A stretch of 64,000 nucleotides of DNA from Mesostigma viride (GCA_009746045.1 RPFO01000418.1:394501-458500); one strand, 5' to 3'; shown: positions 10,621-32,096, counted from the first letter of the stretch. The notes: a model not told the origin generated them from the letters alone. Made by a program: numbers and translations.

Positions 10621-11924
10621 CAGGAATAGTTGTCTCCTTGATACATTGTCGATTATATGTATCTCTTGTTAGCGTTGGCTTTGTTTATTTTTACTTGGGG
10701 CTTTTGCTCTGATGTAAGTAATTATATTTTTAAATACATAAATCGACAATGTATTGCCTGTCTAATTCCCATAATTTTTCATTTTCAATAAATGGATATT
10801 CAACAAACGGCGGGCTTGAGACTCGACCTATTTTCATGGTCCGGATTCTCCAGATTCCATTCGTTTACACGCTTCGTTTACAGCCGGATCCGTCGGATCC
10901 GGACGGATCCCGTTGTGGAAAAAGTGCCCGGCGCGGTTCCGGCCAGACAGATGGCCCTTGTCAGGGCCGGCGCGGCAAATATTGTTGTAATACGTACTTT
11001 CTGCTAGGAGATGCGACATACGTGCATGAGAATGCTCCCCGAGCGGTGCCGAAGATTCGCCCCGTTCAATTGTTGGTTCGTTTTGCGCCATTCGGCGAGC
11101 ATCGAACGGAGCCTGAACCCGCATCCCATGTTGAGTTGAGTTGAGTTTTTTCCGGGGAAATGTTTCCGGGGAAAAGTTGAGTTGAGTTTATTCCCGCGCT
11201 GCCCACCGTGCGGCGTTGGACACAACAACAACAACAACAGTTGATTCCCACGCCGGTTAAGAACGCCGCGGAAGCTTAGTAAAATCTCATTTCATGCAAC
11301 AAAGTTATAGTAGTAGTAGCAACTGGCCGGCTGATTCGCCGGCCACCGGCCATGTGAAACAGTTGCCGGCGCGGCGCAGCCTGTGGAAAAAAGCCTAAAC
11401 GAAGCTCTGATCCTGGCCTGCACTGGTTGTCTGATTCATGACTCCCTAAGTAAAAGTTGTTGTTATAGTAGTGTCTCACTTAGTCAGAAGTACTAGTAAT
11501 CTTTTTTTGTCTGTCGTTATAATTTGCTAGCGCTTTTTCTTCCTTGAGCAGCCTGCTACCCCTTTCCATCCACCATACGGTCAATCCCCTTGATTTGTTT
11601 ATTACTCCGTCATCTCTCCAGCAATGCCTTGCCACCATACCTAGTCACGCCGCACCGCTCACGCACCGACGGTACACAACCAGCCGGCAGCCATAGCCTA
11701 GCTTAGCTTACAGCAGTAGTACAGCCAGCAATGCAACGCCCTAGCTATCAAGCGCTTGCTTGCCCATGCACGCTCCTTGCCATGATATGCTCAGGCGGGT
11801 CATATTGCACCCACAGAATTCGCCGGATTGTCTATCATGTCCGATTGCTGATGTGGCATGCCTCAGACTGGCATGAAGGAGAAAGGGGTTCTCTACCCTT
11901 TCTTCCTGTTGCGCATATGAATTA
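10621..11924. other. Repeat-derived spacer, including a relative of the CACTA-like MITE
   Basis: No gene was recognised. 10985-11125 is similar to the reverse complement of 59500-59640 (shared TTGGTTCGTTTTGCGCCATT and GGCGAGCATCGA), so a diverged relative of that element lies here. 11813-11920 forms an inverted repeat with 12017-12120. Confidence 0.5.
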
Positions 11925-13990
11925 ATTGAACTCGTGCTCCGTTGGGGAGTCACGGAGCACCGGAGTGCTTTTAATCCCTGTAAAAATTGAGATCGACAAC
12001 TATGCGCACAACTATGTGCACAACAGGAAGAGAGGGCAGAGACCCCCTTTCTCCTTCATGCCTATATAAGGCATGCCACAGCAGCAATCGGACACAATAG
12101 ACAATCCGGCAAGGTCTGCATGTGGGTGCAATGAGACCTGCGTGAGCATATCATAACATTGAAGGAGTGTGGACAAGGAAGCTCAGCATAGCCAGGACGT
12201 AACATTGCTGGCTGCACATGCAAGGGCTAAGCTAAGGCTATGGCTGGTTGTATAGGCCGCGCGTTAGCAGTGCACGTGACTATAGGTATGGTGATTGGCA
12301 AGGCTAGGCAAACATTCTAGGCATGGCTGCCAATTGGCGGCCGGCAGTGACTACCAATGATTACAACCTAGGGCTATTCTAGCCCGCTGGGGGCGTCCAC
12401 ATCTTGTGGTTGATCGAATCAGGTCCCCGCCCCTCCACTACACCTTGGGCTTTCTGGGGGTCCTGCTTGTGGCGGAGGTATTCCGGCCACAGGTCGTGTC
12501 GCTGCTGCTGCTGAGCGGGGGTCAGGTCGTCGTCCAGCGTCCAGGTGAGGTCGTGCAACCTCTTGCGACGAGAAAGGAACCGCTGCTTGTCCTCAGGGGA
12601 GGGGAAGGTGAGCAGGACTGGTGGGGGAGCCGCCTTGTCCCGTGAGTGGGGAACCGGCGGTGGCACCGGCCCGCGCAGTTCTACCTCAGTGACGTCCTAC
12701 CAAGCCCATGCTGACTGAGGGTAAGAAGCTGGCCATTGAGCTCGTCGGCAAGGGTGGTTGACGTCTCACCTGGCTTCTCAGTGGGGGAAGCGACGCAGCA
12801 CCACTAGGCATTCGCGGCGAGCTCGGTCAGTGGCCTCCCGTTGTTCGGCCTGGCGGTGGTCCTCCAGCTCCTGGAGTTTCCTGGCCATGGCGTCAGTGGT
12901 TGAGGCGGTCGCTGACCGCAGCAGGTCTGCATAGGAGAGCGGCGGGAGGTCGCCAGCATCCTGCCGGATCGGTGGCTGGGATGCGATGGTGGCCGTCTGC
13001 TCCGCTATCCTTGGGACCTCCGTGGCCTCGGTGTGGCCGGGCGGTGATGGCTTCAAGCTTCTTCATGACCACGCCGTGCACTTTCCCTCCATGCTGGTTG
13101 AGGCGGGATGAGAGGAGGGCGGCATGTGCATCAGAGGCCTGCGCCGTGGTCTGCAGCGCCGTGAGCTGAGGTTGAAGCTTGTGCATGGGCGACCTCAGTT
13201 GGTTTACGTATTGGAGACCTAGTTAGCCTCCACCGTGTTGATCGAGCGCCGTGGTCATCGATGTCATCTTCTCGGCCAGCGGCCGGGTCACGTGCTCGAT
13301 CCTCCAGCACTGCTCGGATCGATGTCATCCTTGCAGAGCTAGGGAGGGAGCCGATTTGGCTGCCGGCTGCGCAGCCGGCCGGGCTGGGTTGCAGAGCTTT
13401 AAGCAACGATGTTTAAAACATTTAGCTGGAAGAAGCTGCACAGGATATCGAGGCGGTGGTTGATCTCTGGCCTGGCGAAGAACCCCTCCAGGCTCCATGT
13501 CGTCAGCGGGGATGGGCCCTAAGGGCCCAAGGATCTTGCGTTCCTGTGCTAAGAACTGGACTATTTCGGCGCATTCTTCCTTGATCAGTAGCAGCCAGTT
13601 GCTGAAAGAAAAGCGTTCGTAGTCCGGTAGGTACTTTCGCCATTTGTGTTCGTGGCAGGGTTTCTTGGCCGGGCTCGGGCGAGGCGCTGGGCGATGGGTT
13701 TGCTTGCGATGGGTTTGCGGGCCCAGACGGATGGGCAAGCAAGGACGATGGCGAGTGGGTTGGGCTGGGAGCCGGAAAGCTCCTGTTCCAAACCTCGTTT
13801 TGCTTTAAAGTGGAGTTGCCATAGCTGCTTGTCACGTGCGAAACATTTTCGATACCGCGTTTCAGCCGTAACCGATTATACTGGCGAGTGCGTCATAAAA
13901 AGGCACATCGAATGCAAGTGATCTGGCTGAACTTGGGGCTCAGAAGAAAACATCTGAGCTCCACCGTCAGCCATACCGCCGTCAGCCATC
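11925..13990 (-). mobile_element. Diverged ORF1-only retroelement
   Basis: The minus-strand order is 5' UTR-like sequence (13830-13990, with GAGCTCC and CAGCCAT blocks as at 10540 and 39780), broken ORF1 (12379-13830), then about 450 bp of non-coding 3' sequence. It ends in GTGACTCCCCAACGGAGCAC and a short AATTAATT tail at 11925. No reverse transcriptase remnant follows ORF1. Confidence 0.6.
12379..13830 (-). pseudogene. Diverged ORF1 of the same superfamily, frameshifted
   Basis: Fragments in different frames keep the ORF1 order. 13325-13835 holds the N-terminal half (basic, Pro-rich, KYLPDYERFSFSNW). 12778-13056 holds LSYADLLRSATASTTDAM and a Glu/Arg-rich helix. 12379-12666 holds VLLTFPSPEDKQRFLSRRKR, WTLDDDLTPAQQQQRHDLWP and a short tail. 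These match the C-terminal half of the 459-residue ORF1 at 38290-39669. Several frame changes make it non-functional. Confidence 0.65.
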
Positions 13991-15054
13991 ACGTATTCCT
14001 TATTATGCTATGCAACAGCACGGGGTCGTTAATTAAGCCATATGTATGGATGTAAGTTAAAACTTAAAACAGTCATTGGGCAGATCGATGGTTCTGGGCG
14101 GCTGGTTCATCTTGATACGTGTCAACCGATCGACAACCCGACCGCCGCAATCTTGACGTAACCATAACGTGAAGTGCCGCAACGTGCCTGCGGCTCGATC
14201 ACGAAACCCAAGCCCTTGTGCGACAAGCCCCCATGCACCGGCAGGCATTTGCACTTTGCACCACAACATAGGAAGCCCCCAAGCCCCGAGGCCCTGACCC
14301 CCCGCGGACAGCCCGGCAGCCTGTGATTTCTTGACAGCGCTTCCGCTATTATAAGTGAGACAACTATTCGATCCTGGACGCATATGGCCATCCAACTTGT
14401 GGAAGGACTATGGTAGTTAATTGTCTGAGATCGAGGAAAGGCTATAGCTGTCGCGAATGCATGGTACGCATGGCTAATATGGCTGCACTGACCGCCTGCA
14501 CATAACGAGGCGGACAAGTCCATGCACTTAAATCATGAAGTATAGTGCATTGCCTGCTGCATGCTAATTGTAAACCATGGGTGGCGAAGGGTCGCAAAGC
14601 CCCGATCGCATGGGCTTTCATGGTCCGCGTTGGTCAGTACGCCGTACGGAGCCGCAAAAATACGGGAAAACGTACACTAAAGGCCTCCGCGTATTATACG
14701 CGTATTTATTTCAGAATACGCGGTTTGGACTTGGAATTTTTCGGGGGTACCAGCGGGCAGCGGGCGGTCCGCAGCGGGCACTGGCGCGGTGCCCAGGTTC
14801 TGGGCGCGGCGCGTTCACTGCACATTTGATATTTTTACTACTAGAAGTAGATGCGTACAGTTCTTTTCATAATTAAGCGCAAGCCTTGCAAAATCTTTGG
14901 CCGGTAGGAGACAGCTAGGACTAGGTACATAACGCATAATAACAGTGTGCCAGCAAATGCCAGCTGTGCTACTGACGGTGTAATGCAATATAGCGACGAT
15001 CGACGAGGCCAGTGCGACTGTGCGACAGTGTGCAGCCATTTTCGATTTGCAGCC
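13991..15054. other. Spacer upstream of hAT remnant with CGCGTATT motifs
   Basis: No gene is supported. 14690-14740 contains CGCGTATTATACGCG and AATACGCGG. Similar CGCGTATT runs recur at 15850-15945, on the other side of the hAT-like ORF, as would be expected of subterminal transposase-binding repeats. Confidence 0.4.
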
Positions 15055-15660
15055 ATGCCGAAGAAAGGGCCTGAATGGGATTTCGTTGTCGAGAAGAAAG
15101 AAGCAGTCACAGATACTGTTAGTAACACAACGCAGTATGTGTCGAGGATGTTCTGCTCATTTTGCAACAAGAATTTCTCCTACAAGGCGGGGCCAATCAG
15201 CGTATTCCGAGTCTGTGCACACTTTGCCGGAATCGCAGGGGAAGGGATGTTACCCTGCGACGAAATTCCACCGAATATCCGGAGCAGGTTTCTCAGGATT
15301 GCTAACAACAAGTTGCAGAAGTCAGACGCCAAGAAGCATCACAATTTGAACAGGGCAATGGCGGAGATGGGAGGGGCTGCGCCGGCTGACTTGTCGTCGG
15401 TTCCCAGCAAAGGCCAGCTGCGCATCACCAAATGGCTGGTTCCCGTCGACGAAAAAGGTGTCCAGCTGCTGGCTGCCGAATTTTTTATCGAGAACGGCAT
15501 TGCCTTCAATGCGGCTGAGAGCGCCTCTTTCAAGCAGATGGTGGCCGGCATGATCCAGTACGTCAAAGGAGGGCACGTCACCCCTCCTTCTCGGAAGTTG
15601 TGTCTTATGTCCTCTCATGCATTATATAGTGGATGGCTTTCCTTACAATCAATTAATTAA
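15055..15660 (+). pseudogene. hAT-like transposase, N-terminal part with BED-type zinc finger
   Basis: ATG at 15055 opens a 201-residue frame starting MPKKGPEWDF. A zinc-binding pattern FCSFCNKNFSY ... HFAGIAGEGMLPC matches BED-type fingers of hAT transposases. Further on, AEFFIENGIAFNAAES then SFKQMV and TPPSRKL match the segment that precedes the hAT catalytic core (DUF659 type). The frame stops at 15658-15660 with no catalytic domain in it. The rest may be in the next remnant (16046-17017) or lost. It is either a decayed gene or the first exon of one. Confidence 0.65.
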
Positions 15661-16045
15661 TTGATTCCTTACTATTCCCGTTGCAGCCTGCTCCCCCCTG
15701 CATTTAACAAAACATAGTCAGATAGGATTGCAGGGCACAAATGGAAGATGTTAATAAATAAGCATATACACCAAATTTCAGTTGCAATAACTGCATGACC
15801 ATCATCAAGGAGCGAGCTAATTGGGTGACTGACAATTGGACCACAAAAACTGTCGCGTATTTTACCGCCGCGTATTTTACACCCCCCACGTATAATACGC
15901 GTATTTTAGGTCCGCGTATTATACCCCGTACACGTATTTGCCAACGCGGTTCATGGTGATCGGCGATGCCTGCCCCGGCCTCTGCCCCCAGTGGACCGGG
16001 AACCAGCAAGGCAACTAGTCAGAAGAACGGGCCGCGGGGCGGCGG

Positions 16046-17017
16046 GTGAGCCAATTGAGTGCTGGCTGGGTGTGCCATGCTGCTGCGCAGTCCCAGCTGC
16101 ATCCGTCATTTCCGCTCTCGTGTCTTTTGGGTAAGAAAGAAGAAGACATCGAAGCATGCAAAGACTCTGCTTGGTTGGAGGGCTCGTACACTGAGCATCT
16201 CAAGGAGGAAACTCATCGGTCCCGCCCCGGGGCTTACACGTATCACTCAGCATATGGAGCGTCCTCTATCACCCACCATGTCGAGACCTATCATGGCACC
16301 ATGCTGCCCTTTGCCGAGGAGCACCACTGCGGAATGACGGTGACGCTGCATGCGACAGGGTTTAATATGGTGGTGCTTCCAACAGGAGCAGCACCGATGG
16401 TGCGCTGGTGGGCGGCAGGCAGGTCTTCGGGAGAACACCGCACAGTTCGATTCGAAAATTCGTCCAAGAAGTCAAAGTCGATCAGACCACCCAAGGCAGG
16501 GAATGTTTTCCTGTCTTCTGCTGCTCGTGTTCCTCCTCCTGCATCTTCCTTTTGCTGCGCTCGAGAATCCCTGGCGGAAAGCATTCGTGCTCTTTCTGGA
16601 CCCCGCGCTGTCCCTGTACGTGCCCACAAGGAGCTCATTTGTCCGGACAATGCTCCACTAGCTTGGCTTTTACTCGGGCATGGTGGGCTGGAAGGTCCCT
16701 GGCAGCCTCCTTTGTGCGATGGGTGTAGCGATTGTATTCTTGATATCTTCGATCTCTGGATGCCAAGAGCTCCGAGGATGTCTTATCAGCACATCAATGC
16801 CCATTACATCACAAGTGACTGGAAATGGGTCTGTTCGCATTTGGGGCTAGCTGCTGCAAGTCTGCACAGGGGGCAAGCAAGGGTCTGCCCTCGCGAGCAT
16901 GTGATGCTGCCACTGCTGCAAAAGTTTGGCTTGCAAAACAAGGTGTACTCCTACGTTACCGACCAAGGCGCTACACTCCGTAAGACAGCTACAAATCTGG
17001 GTTCTCGCGTCACTTAA
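16046..17017 (+). pseudogene. hAT transposase core remnant
   Basis: The last 79 residues (about 16778-17017) hold YQHINAHYITSDWKWVCS and KFGLQNKVYSYVTDQGAT. These match the hAT RNase-H-fold region (AHFI..DW.L ... KV..I.TDN), with Asp in the expected place. Around 16550-16640 another frame reads HLPFAALENPWRKAFVLFL, a second copy of the segment before the core, so frames change between domains. The C-terminal half, including the dimerisation domain, is absent. LINE B sequence begins about 25 bp after the stop. Confidence 0.55.
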
Positions 17018-17039
17018 TTGTATAGGCATGGCTTCACTT

Positions 17040-18130
17040 CAAATTTATCAATAGGGGGACTGTTATGGCCACCTGGTTACCGCCTGGCCGACTTGATTTA
17101 TGCGGACGACACCACCCTCATCGCGCGCCCCGAGCACATTCAGACCTGGCTGGACTGTCTGGGCTTGGAGGCGCGGGCGGTGGGGTTGGAGATTAGTGTC
17201 AAAACTGAGGCTATGGTGATTGGGGCTTCCAGTTACTAGCCCGCCGCTACCACGGCTGCTAGACGGGACGGAGGTCCCGTTTCGTGATCGCTTTAACCTG
17301 CTGGGAAGCATGCTTCCTGACACCGCCGCCGATGTGGACACCCGCATCAGCCTGGCCTGGGCTCGGCATCGTTCGCTGAAAACCTACTGGCACTCGAAGG
17401 TCCTCGGCGAGCACCGCAAGGCGCAAGCGCATGCTCCTCAAGGTCCTGGTCCTCACGGTGCTCACGTATGGCGCCGAGGCATGGACGCTCACGAGTCACG
17501 GACAAGCTGGCAACCAAGCTAAACGGCACGGTAACCAGGATGCTCCGTCAGGCTCTGAATGTCGGGTTTTCCACGCATAGGCATCTAGAATCTTTGTACC
17601 AGGGCATGCCTCGCATTTCGGACGAGATTAGACTAGCGTAGGATAGCATTCGTAGGACATCTTGCATGCTCGCACCAGCCAGGTAGACACCGCCCTCGGT
17701 CTGGCTGGCCCACGGCGGCTTGGCCAGCCAGGACGGCATATCCTGACCTGGCCTGGCCCCAAGGACATTCCTAAGAAGGTAGGCAAACATGTCATGACCT
17801 ACCCACAGCAGTTGATGGCTGACCTAGCGGTCCCAGCGCAGTTTGAAAATCGCATTCACTCCCTCTCTCTTGCTTGGACTGCTATGCAGGACAAGAGGAG
17901 GTGGAAGACCATTGTCCAGGCTCATACGCCCGGGCCCCTGTGGGCAAGCCCCCTCCCCCCAAGCGGAAGGGGCGCTTTGCTGAGTAGAATAGGTAGGGTT
18001 TTCTAGATTAGATTAGCTTAGAGTTAGATTAGTTCGGTTTCGCGGCTTTGTCCCCCCCTCCATCCATCCACGGGAATATGTGCTACATGATCTCCCAACG
18101 GAGTCATGTTATAATTTGATAATTTAATTT
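17040..18130 (+). mobile_element. LINE family B copy, 5'-truncated, frameshifted
   Basis: The fragment opens at [15 protein letters not shown], the RT catalytic motif. It continues through [20 protein letters not shown], the TYGAEAWTL segment, HARTSQVDTALGLAGP and a Pro-rich C-terminus, in at least three frames (17018-17239, 17220-17522, 17662-18006). The 3' UTR ends near GATCTCCCAACGGAGTCATG and an AT-rich tail at 18110-18135. Its closest relative in the window is the minus-strand copy at 30928-34366. Confidence 0.8.
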
Positions 18131-19160
18131 TTTTTTATGGCCACCTGCTGTGCAAGGGTGCATGCAACGCTAGTGTTCAGGCGATCGAGCATGCTGCAAT
18201 CTTTAGCGTGCTGAACGTGTCTAACGCCTTAGACAGCTAGGAGCCCTGCATAAGTGCATCACTTGGACCAAGAAGTCTTCTGTGGGCTGGATCACGTTCA
18301 GGCAATGCTGTCTAGCTCATCACATTGAGCCGCGGAAGCTCATGACTCCCGTGAAGACACGGTTCACATCGGTAAACCAAGTTGACATTGAAAATTAAAA
18401 GTGGCAAGCTCATGCACTTACCTATTACTCACTCAATGAATTATTTAATTAAGAACATACCTCCGTGGGGAGGATATGTAACACATATCCCTGAGAAGGG
18501 GCATATGGTTTTTAATACATTCTAGACGACAACCTGCAGGTGGTGGGTGTAAACTGCCACCTACTCGGGGTGCACAGCTGAGGTGCACCTGCACCACCAT
18601 GTATTCCAGCATCTATGCAAAGTTGCGGGCATGGGTGGAAGATGATCATGGCACTTACTTAGTCACTAATAAGTAAATAAGTAAGTATTCGCGTGCCATT
18701 CGCGGGGGAAGAAGCGCATCTCCCGCCATGGGAAGAATGCCCGGCGTGACCGCTAGGGCTTGGCACTACCTGTTACATTGCATGTCCGGCCATTGATTTT
18801 TTGTTTAGACTAGGCATTAGTTAGATACATACAATAGAACCCGCAGGAGTGTTTGTCCATCAATCCATTCATCGGGGCTGATCGATTAATACTCCGTGAC
18901 TCCCCAACGGGAGCACCTGTTTAATTAATTAATTAATTATTTATTTAATGCGCGGGGGCAATGGGCGTGTCATGGAGGACTATGCATGCCGTATCAACTA
19001 TTAGGGAGACAACCAGCGCAGGCCGTATGTCAATGAGATAACCATGTCAATGAGCCCTAGCCCCTATGCGCTTAATTCCACCCCCAGTTCACGGGCACCG
19101 AAGTTCCGTGCACAGCCATTCGTTTTCCTTTGTTACTTAATTAATATGTTACCTTCCAGT
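18131..19160. other. Mosaic of retroelement 3' ends
   Basis: 18445-18780 resembles the 3' end of the ORF1-only elements (GGAGGATATGTAACACATATCCCTGAGAAGGGGCATATGG-type text, split by an AT tail). 18885-18940 is the family C 3' hairpin (TGACTCCCCAACGGGAGCAC) with an (ATTA)n tail. No gene was recognised. Confidence 0.5.
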
Positions 19161-19169
19161 TCCCACTGT

Positions 19170-19540
19170 ACTTGGTTAGCATTAATTAATTAATTAATAG
19201 ACACGTGAATTACACGTTAATTAATTAATAGACACGTGACTGCGTCACGTGAGCATAAGTCCTCAGTGGGAGGGGAAAATGGGATGGAATGGATGGTGTA
19301 AGCTATCTAGGTCCTAGTTACAGGGGTGTGGGCACCTCGGCCCGAATCGCGATGAATGCCATACGCGGTCACACGCGGAGCCCCCACAGACTTGGTTGGC
19401 ATGCCATGCGCATTAATTAATTAATTAATTAATTAACTAATAGACACGTGACTGCGTCATGTCCTCAGTGCATAAGTCCTCAGTGGGAGGGATACATGGG
19501 ATGGAATGGATGGTGTAAGCTATCTAGGTCCATGCGCATG
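19170..19540 (-). mobile_element. Two short 3' ends of LINE A in tandem
   Basis: Both pieces begin with (TTAA)n and GACACGTGACTGCGTCA and continue with CCTCAGTGGGAGG and GGATGGAATGGATGGT. The first (19170-19400) reaches into the last ORF2 codons; the second (19411-19540) ends in the 3' UTR. They are 5'-truncated insertions in minus orientation. Confidence 0.75.
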
Positions 19541-20922
19541 TACTCAGTATAAGAAGCTCTGCTTTCCTATCCGTGTCTTTCACACAATGTATGCCATGCC
19601 CAGTCCAGCATTGCTATTCTCGTTTGTGAAAGTATCAAACAACACGGCCATGGTTGCCCTTCACCTCAACCAAACTCCAGCCTAGACAAATACCAGTAAG
19701 GTTCGCTTAAGTGGTGCAAAACTGGTCAATGCTCAAATGCAGCTTACACCTCGTGATACCGGGAAAGCCATTCACAAAGTACAAGTCATGCATCATCATT
19801 GCTCGAATTCCGTGCCACCAAACAAAGATTAGCAGAAAGCAGGATATTGACAGCAGCTACTAGATCGTGCCATGTACAGTAACTTACTCCCTGGAAACTC
19901 TCCTTTCTAGTGAGTCATCGCGAGGACCTGGCTGGGCGAGACGTGAACATGCTTCCCCGCGTTGGAAAACTCGAGCAAGCTGTATCAAGGCAAGCATATC
20001 TCCTTGCTGGTCCCGCACGGCCACGTTGCCTAGAAACCAACAGCGCCAAACTATGGCCGAAAAATGCCTGCAATTCGGCTCTTGCCCATGAAGTCCGGTG
20101 CTCTTGGCCGCTGAACATGGCCTGAGCTCCGAACCCCTAATGTACGCATCGCAATTTATGATTCAACGCATTTAGCCGCCATTTCCCAACAACAAGCGTA
20201 GGCACCATCGTTGGACTTCCCTGGGTCGCAGACGTATTGTGCACGGCAAACGTATTGTGCACGGTGCGCGACGTCCGTCATAGCCATGATGCCATCTATA
20301 TTACCTAGCATGCGCATGAGTTGCGCGGACTTGATGTTATGTACTGTGCAGGGAAAGACGCCAGGAGCCTCTTGTGCTGGCTGTCTCTGGCTGTGCAGTT
20401 ATACTTGCACGCTGAACTTTTTATTACTCTTCCTTTCAGCTTCCTTCTGGTATTTCCTTTTCGTCCGCACCAGGCATCTCGCGGGTTCAGAATACCCGGC
20501 ATCTCGCTAGGATGTGGTTGTGGATTCCTCCTTTTATCTACCCGGTACCCGAGCAGGTCCGATGTGCGTCTATGTGCGTACGGCCGTACGGTCCCCGACC
20601 ACAAATTCCCGAGCTTTCCCGAGTTCTGCACCCTTTTGCACTAGTCGCTGGCCCCTGTCACAGTGCTTTTAGCGTCCGAAATTCCGCAGGCCGTACACTG
20701 TTGTATGCCGGTGCACGCCCACGGTGACGCGCGTGCGGATGATGTGTGCGCGCGTGCGACGTGCAACTTGGCCGTGGCCGAGAGAGCGTTGCCCTCGCCC
20801 AAGTCTCTACATTAGCCCCGCAGCGACAACATCTCGTCCCTCTCTCTATTACCTAGTCGGGTTGCGCCTGCGTTGGGCGCGGGCCAGCTGTTGGTAGCGT
20901 GTTTATGCCGGTGGCCTTGAAC
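19541..20922. other. Upstream region of ALB3
   Basis: No gene was recognised. The ORFs here are short and show no family motifs. The last 100 bp before the ALB3 start contain a CT-rich stretch (TCCCTCTCTCTATTACC near 20838). No TATA box can be singled out with confidence. Confidence 0.4.
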
Positions 20923-29904
<8,982 letters not shown>

Positions 29905-30927
29905 GGAGGTTGAAGTCTGAGTGTGATGAGGAGAAGAGAGACCATCAGGGTGGCGTAGGAAGGGCTGCCAATGGGGAGAAGGGCTGAGGATGGCGCACGC
30001 GTTTCATGCCCGAGGAAGCGGACCCTGATGGCCTGCGCACCTTTGTGCAATGTGTGGCCTGGCATTGCGAGGATTGGCGGTAACAAAAGAATCCCAATCA
30101 ACCCTACCTTATACTTGCTGTCGTGCGCGTTGCAGTGTCACGGTCCTCCGCATCGGATGGAATTGAGGGAAAGGGGGGCGGGGTGGGGGGGTGGGGGGTG
30201 GAAGCAGGCGGCGAGCCTGAGGGTCAGAGCGAATCACCTGGCTTGCTCCATTTTGGCGCTTGGGGCTTTGTAGGGTGGAAGGGATGGAGCCCACAGGCAG
30301 TTGGCTTGTGAATGTGAGAGTGCACCCGCTGTTTGTGTGAGCACGTCTAGTTACATGGTGCGGTGGGTGCACCTCTTTTCAGCAAGGCAGGCCTCATAGG
30401 TAGTGTGCCTCACAGGTCGCTATACGAATAGCGACCTGTGGCGGTCGCTATTCGTATAGGTATGGGCGCATGAGCCGGCATGACCAACCAGCCGTGGGGG
30501 TCCGATTTGCACTGAAGAATAGACAAAGCTGTGCTATTCTGCACGAGGACAGTGGGCAGTAGCGACTTGTCGCGTCAGGCTGATGCTGGGCCTTCTCGGT
30601 ACGCATCAGAATAATCATCATCCATTACTCAGCGTCGAGGCTTAGCTGTTTGCTCTTTTGTATTTATCTGTTTTGGGTGTGAACAGCAACATAGAGTCCT
30701 TTGGTTTTTCAGTTACTTTAGATAAGATTATCAATAAAAGAGTCCTGATGTGTCCTACAAAATGACCTTTCTTGTGCACAATGGCCTGTTAATGAATTAA
30801 AGTAATTCGTGCTCCCATTGCACAACGGCATAGGCTGCATGCATCAGATGTCGTCCACACACGCAATAGTTCCGGAGAGGTATCATGCTGTGAGAAAAAC
30901 TATGCTATCATTCAAAAATTAAATAAA
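29905..30927. other. ALB3 3' flank and intergenic region
   Basis: No gene was recognised. 30160-30230 is a G-rich stretch. A compact double hairpin lies at 30411-30458. 30800-30860 contains GTGCTCCCATTGCACAACGG, a weak match to retroelement 3' ends. Confidence 0.5.
30411..30458. other. Two overlapping perfect inverted repeats (mutually exclusive hairpins)
   Basis: Arm CACAGGTCGCTAT (30411-30423) pairs perfectly with ATAGCGACCTGTG (30428-30440) around a 4-nt loop. Arm TATACGAATAGCGACC (30421-30436) pairs perfectly with GGTCGCTATTCGTATA (30443-30458) around a 6-nt loop. The middle segment can pair with only one partner at a time. It sits about 510 bp after the ALB3 stop. Confidence 0.85.
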
Positions 30928-32096
30928 ATATGACATGCCTCCGTTGGGAGATCATGTAGCACATATTCCGTGATGGATGGGTGGAGTGGAGGAAGCCGCG
31001 TAATCGAACTAACCTAACTCTAAGCTATCTAGTCTAGAAAATCCTAACTACACTACTCATCAAAACGCCTCCTCTTGGGGGGAGGTGGCTTGCCCACAGG
31101 GGCTGGCGTGTGAGCCTTGACAATCTTCTGCCACCGCGTCTTGTTCTGCATGGCAGTCCAAAGAAGGGAGAGAGAGAGTGGATGCGGTGTTCAAACTGGG
31201 CTGGGACCACTAGTACGTCGGCCAGCAACATCTGGGTGTAGTTCGTGGCATGTTTCCCTACCCTTTTAGGAATGTCCTTAGGGCCAGGCCAGGTCAAAAT
31301 ATGCAGCCCTGGCTGCATGGCCAAGCCGCTGGGGGCCGGCCAGACCAAGGGCGGTGTCGACCTGGCTGGTGCGAGCAAGATGTCCTACAAATGCTATCCT
31401 ACGCTGCCTAATCTCGTCCGAAATAGGAGGCATACCCAATCAGAAAATCAGAATCAGAATACCCTGATACAAAGACTCTAATGACCTACGCTTGGAAAAC
31501 CCTACGTTCAGGACCTGTCGGAGCATCCTGTAAACCGTGCCGACTAGTTTAGCTGCCAGTGTTTCCGTGCGTGTCCACGCCTCGGCGCCATACGTGAGCA
31601 CCGTGAGGACGAGAACCTTGAAGAGCATGCGCTTGCAGTGCTCGCCCTGGCCCTTCGAGCGCCAGTAGGTGTTGAGCGAACGGAGCCTGGCCCAGGCCAG
31701 GCCGATGCGGATGTCCACATCGTCGGCGGTGTCAGGGAGCATGCTCCCCAACAGTTTGAAGCGATCGCGGAACGGGACCTCCGTCCCGTCGAGCAGGCGC
31801 GGCAGCGGTGGGAAACTGGAGGCCCCAATCACCATCGTGTCAGTCTTGACTCTAATCTCCAACCCCACCGTCCTCGCCTCCAAGCCCAGACAGTCCAGCC
31901 AGGTCTGAATGTGCTCGGGGCGCGCGATGAGGGTGGTGTCGTCCGCATAAATCAGGTCGGCCAGGCGATAGCCAGTGCTAACCCCGCCGTGCTCTTTCTC
32001 GTTAACACGTCGTACGTCAAAACTCAGTCCTAAAAATAGGACTGAGTATGCCAACTTTGAGATCATGTAGCGGTAAGGGTAGGGGGGTACCCCATA

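Noticed and set aside
19867-20125. Small overlapping ORFs upstream of ALB3
   Set aside because: Both strands and several frames are open for 60-75 codons with no family motif.
30421-30458. loxP-like recombinase site
   Set aside because: The arms contain TTCGTATA but the rest of the arm and the spacer do not match; similarity is too short to support it.
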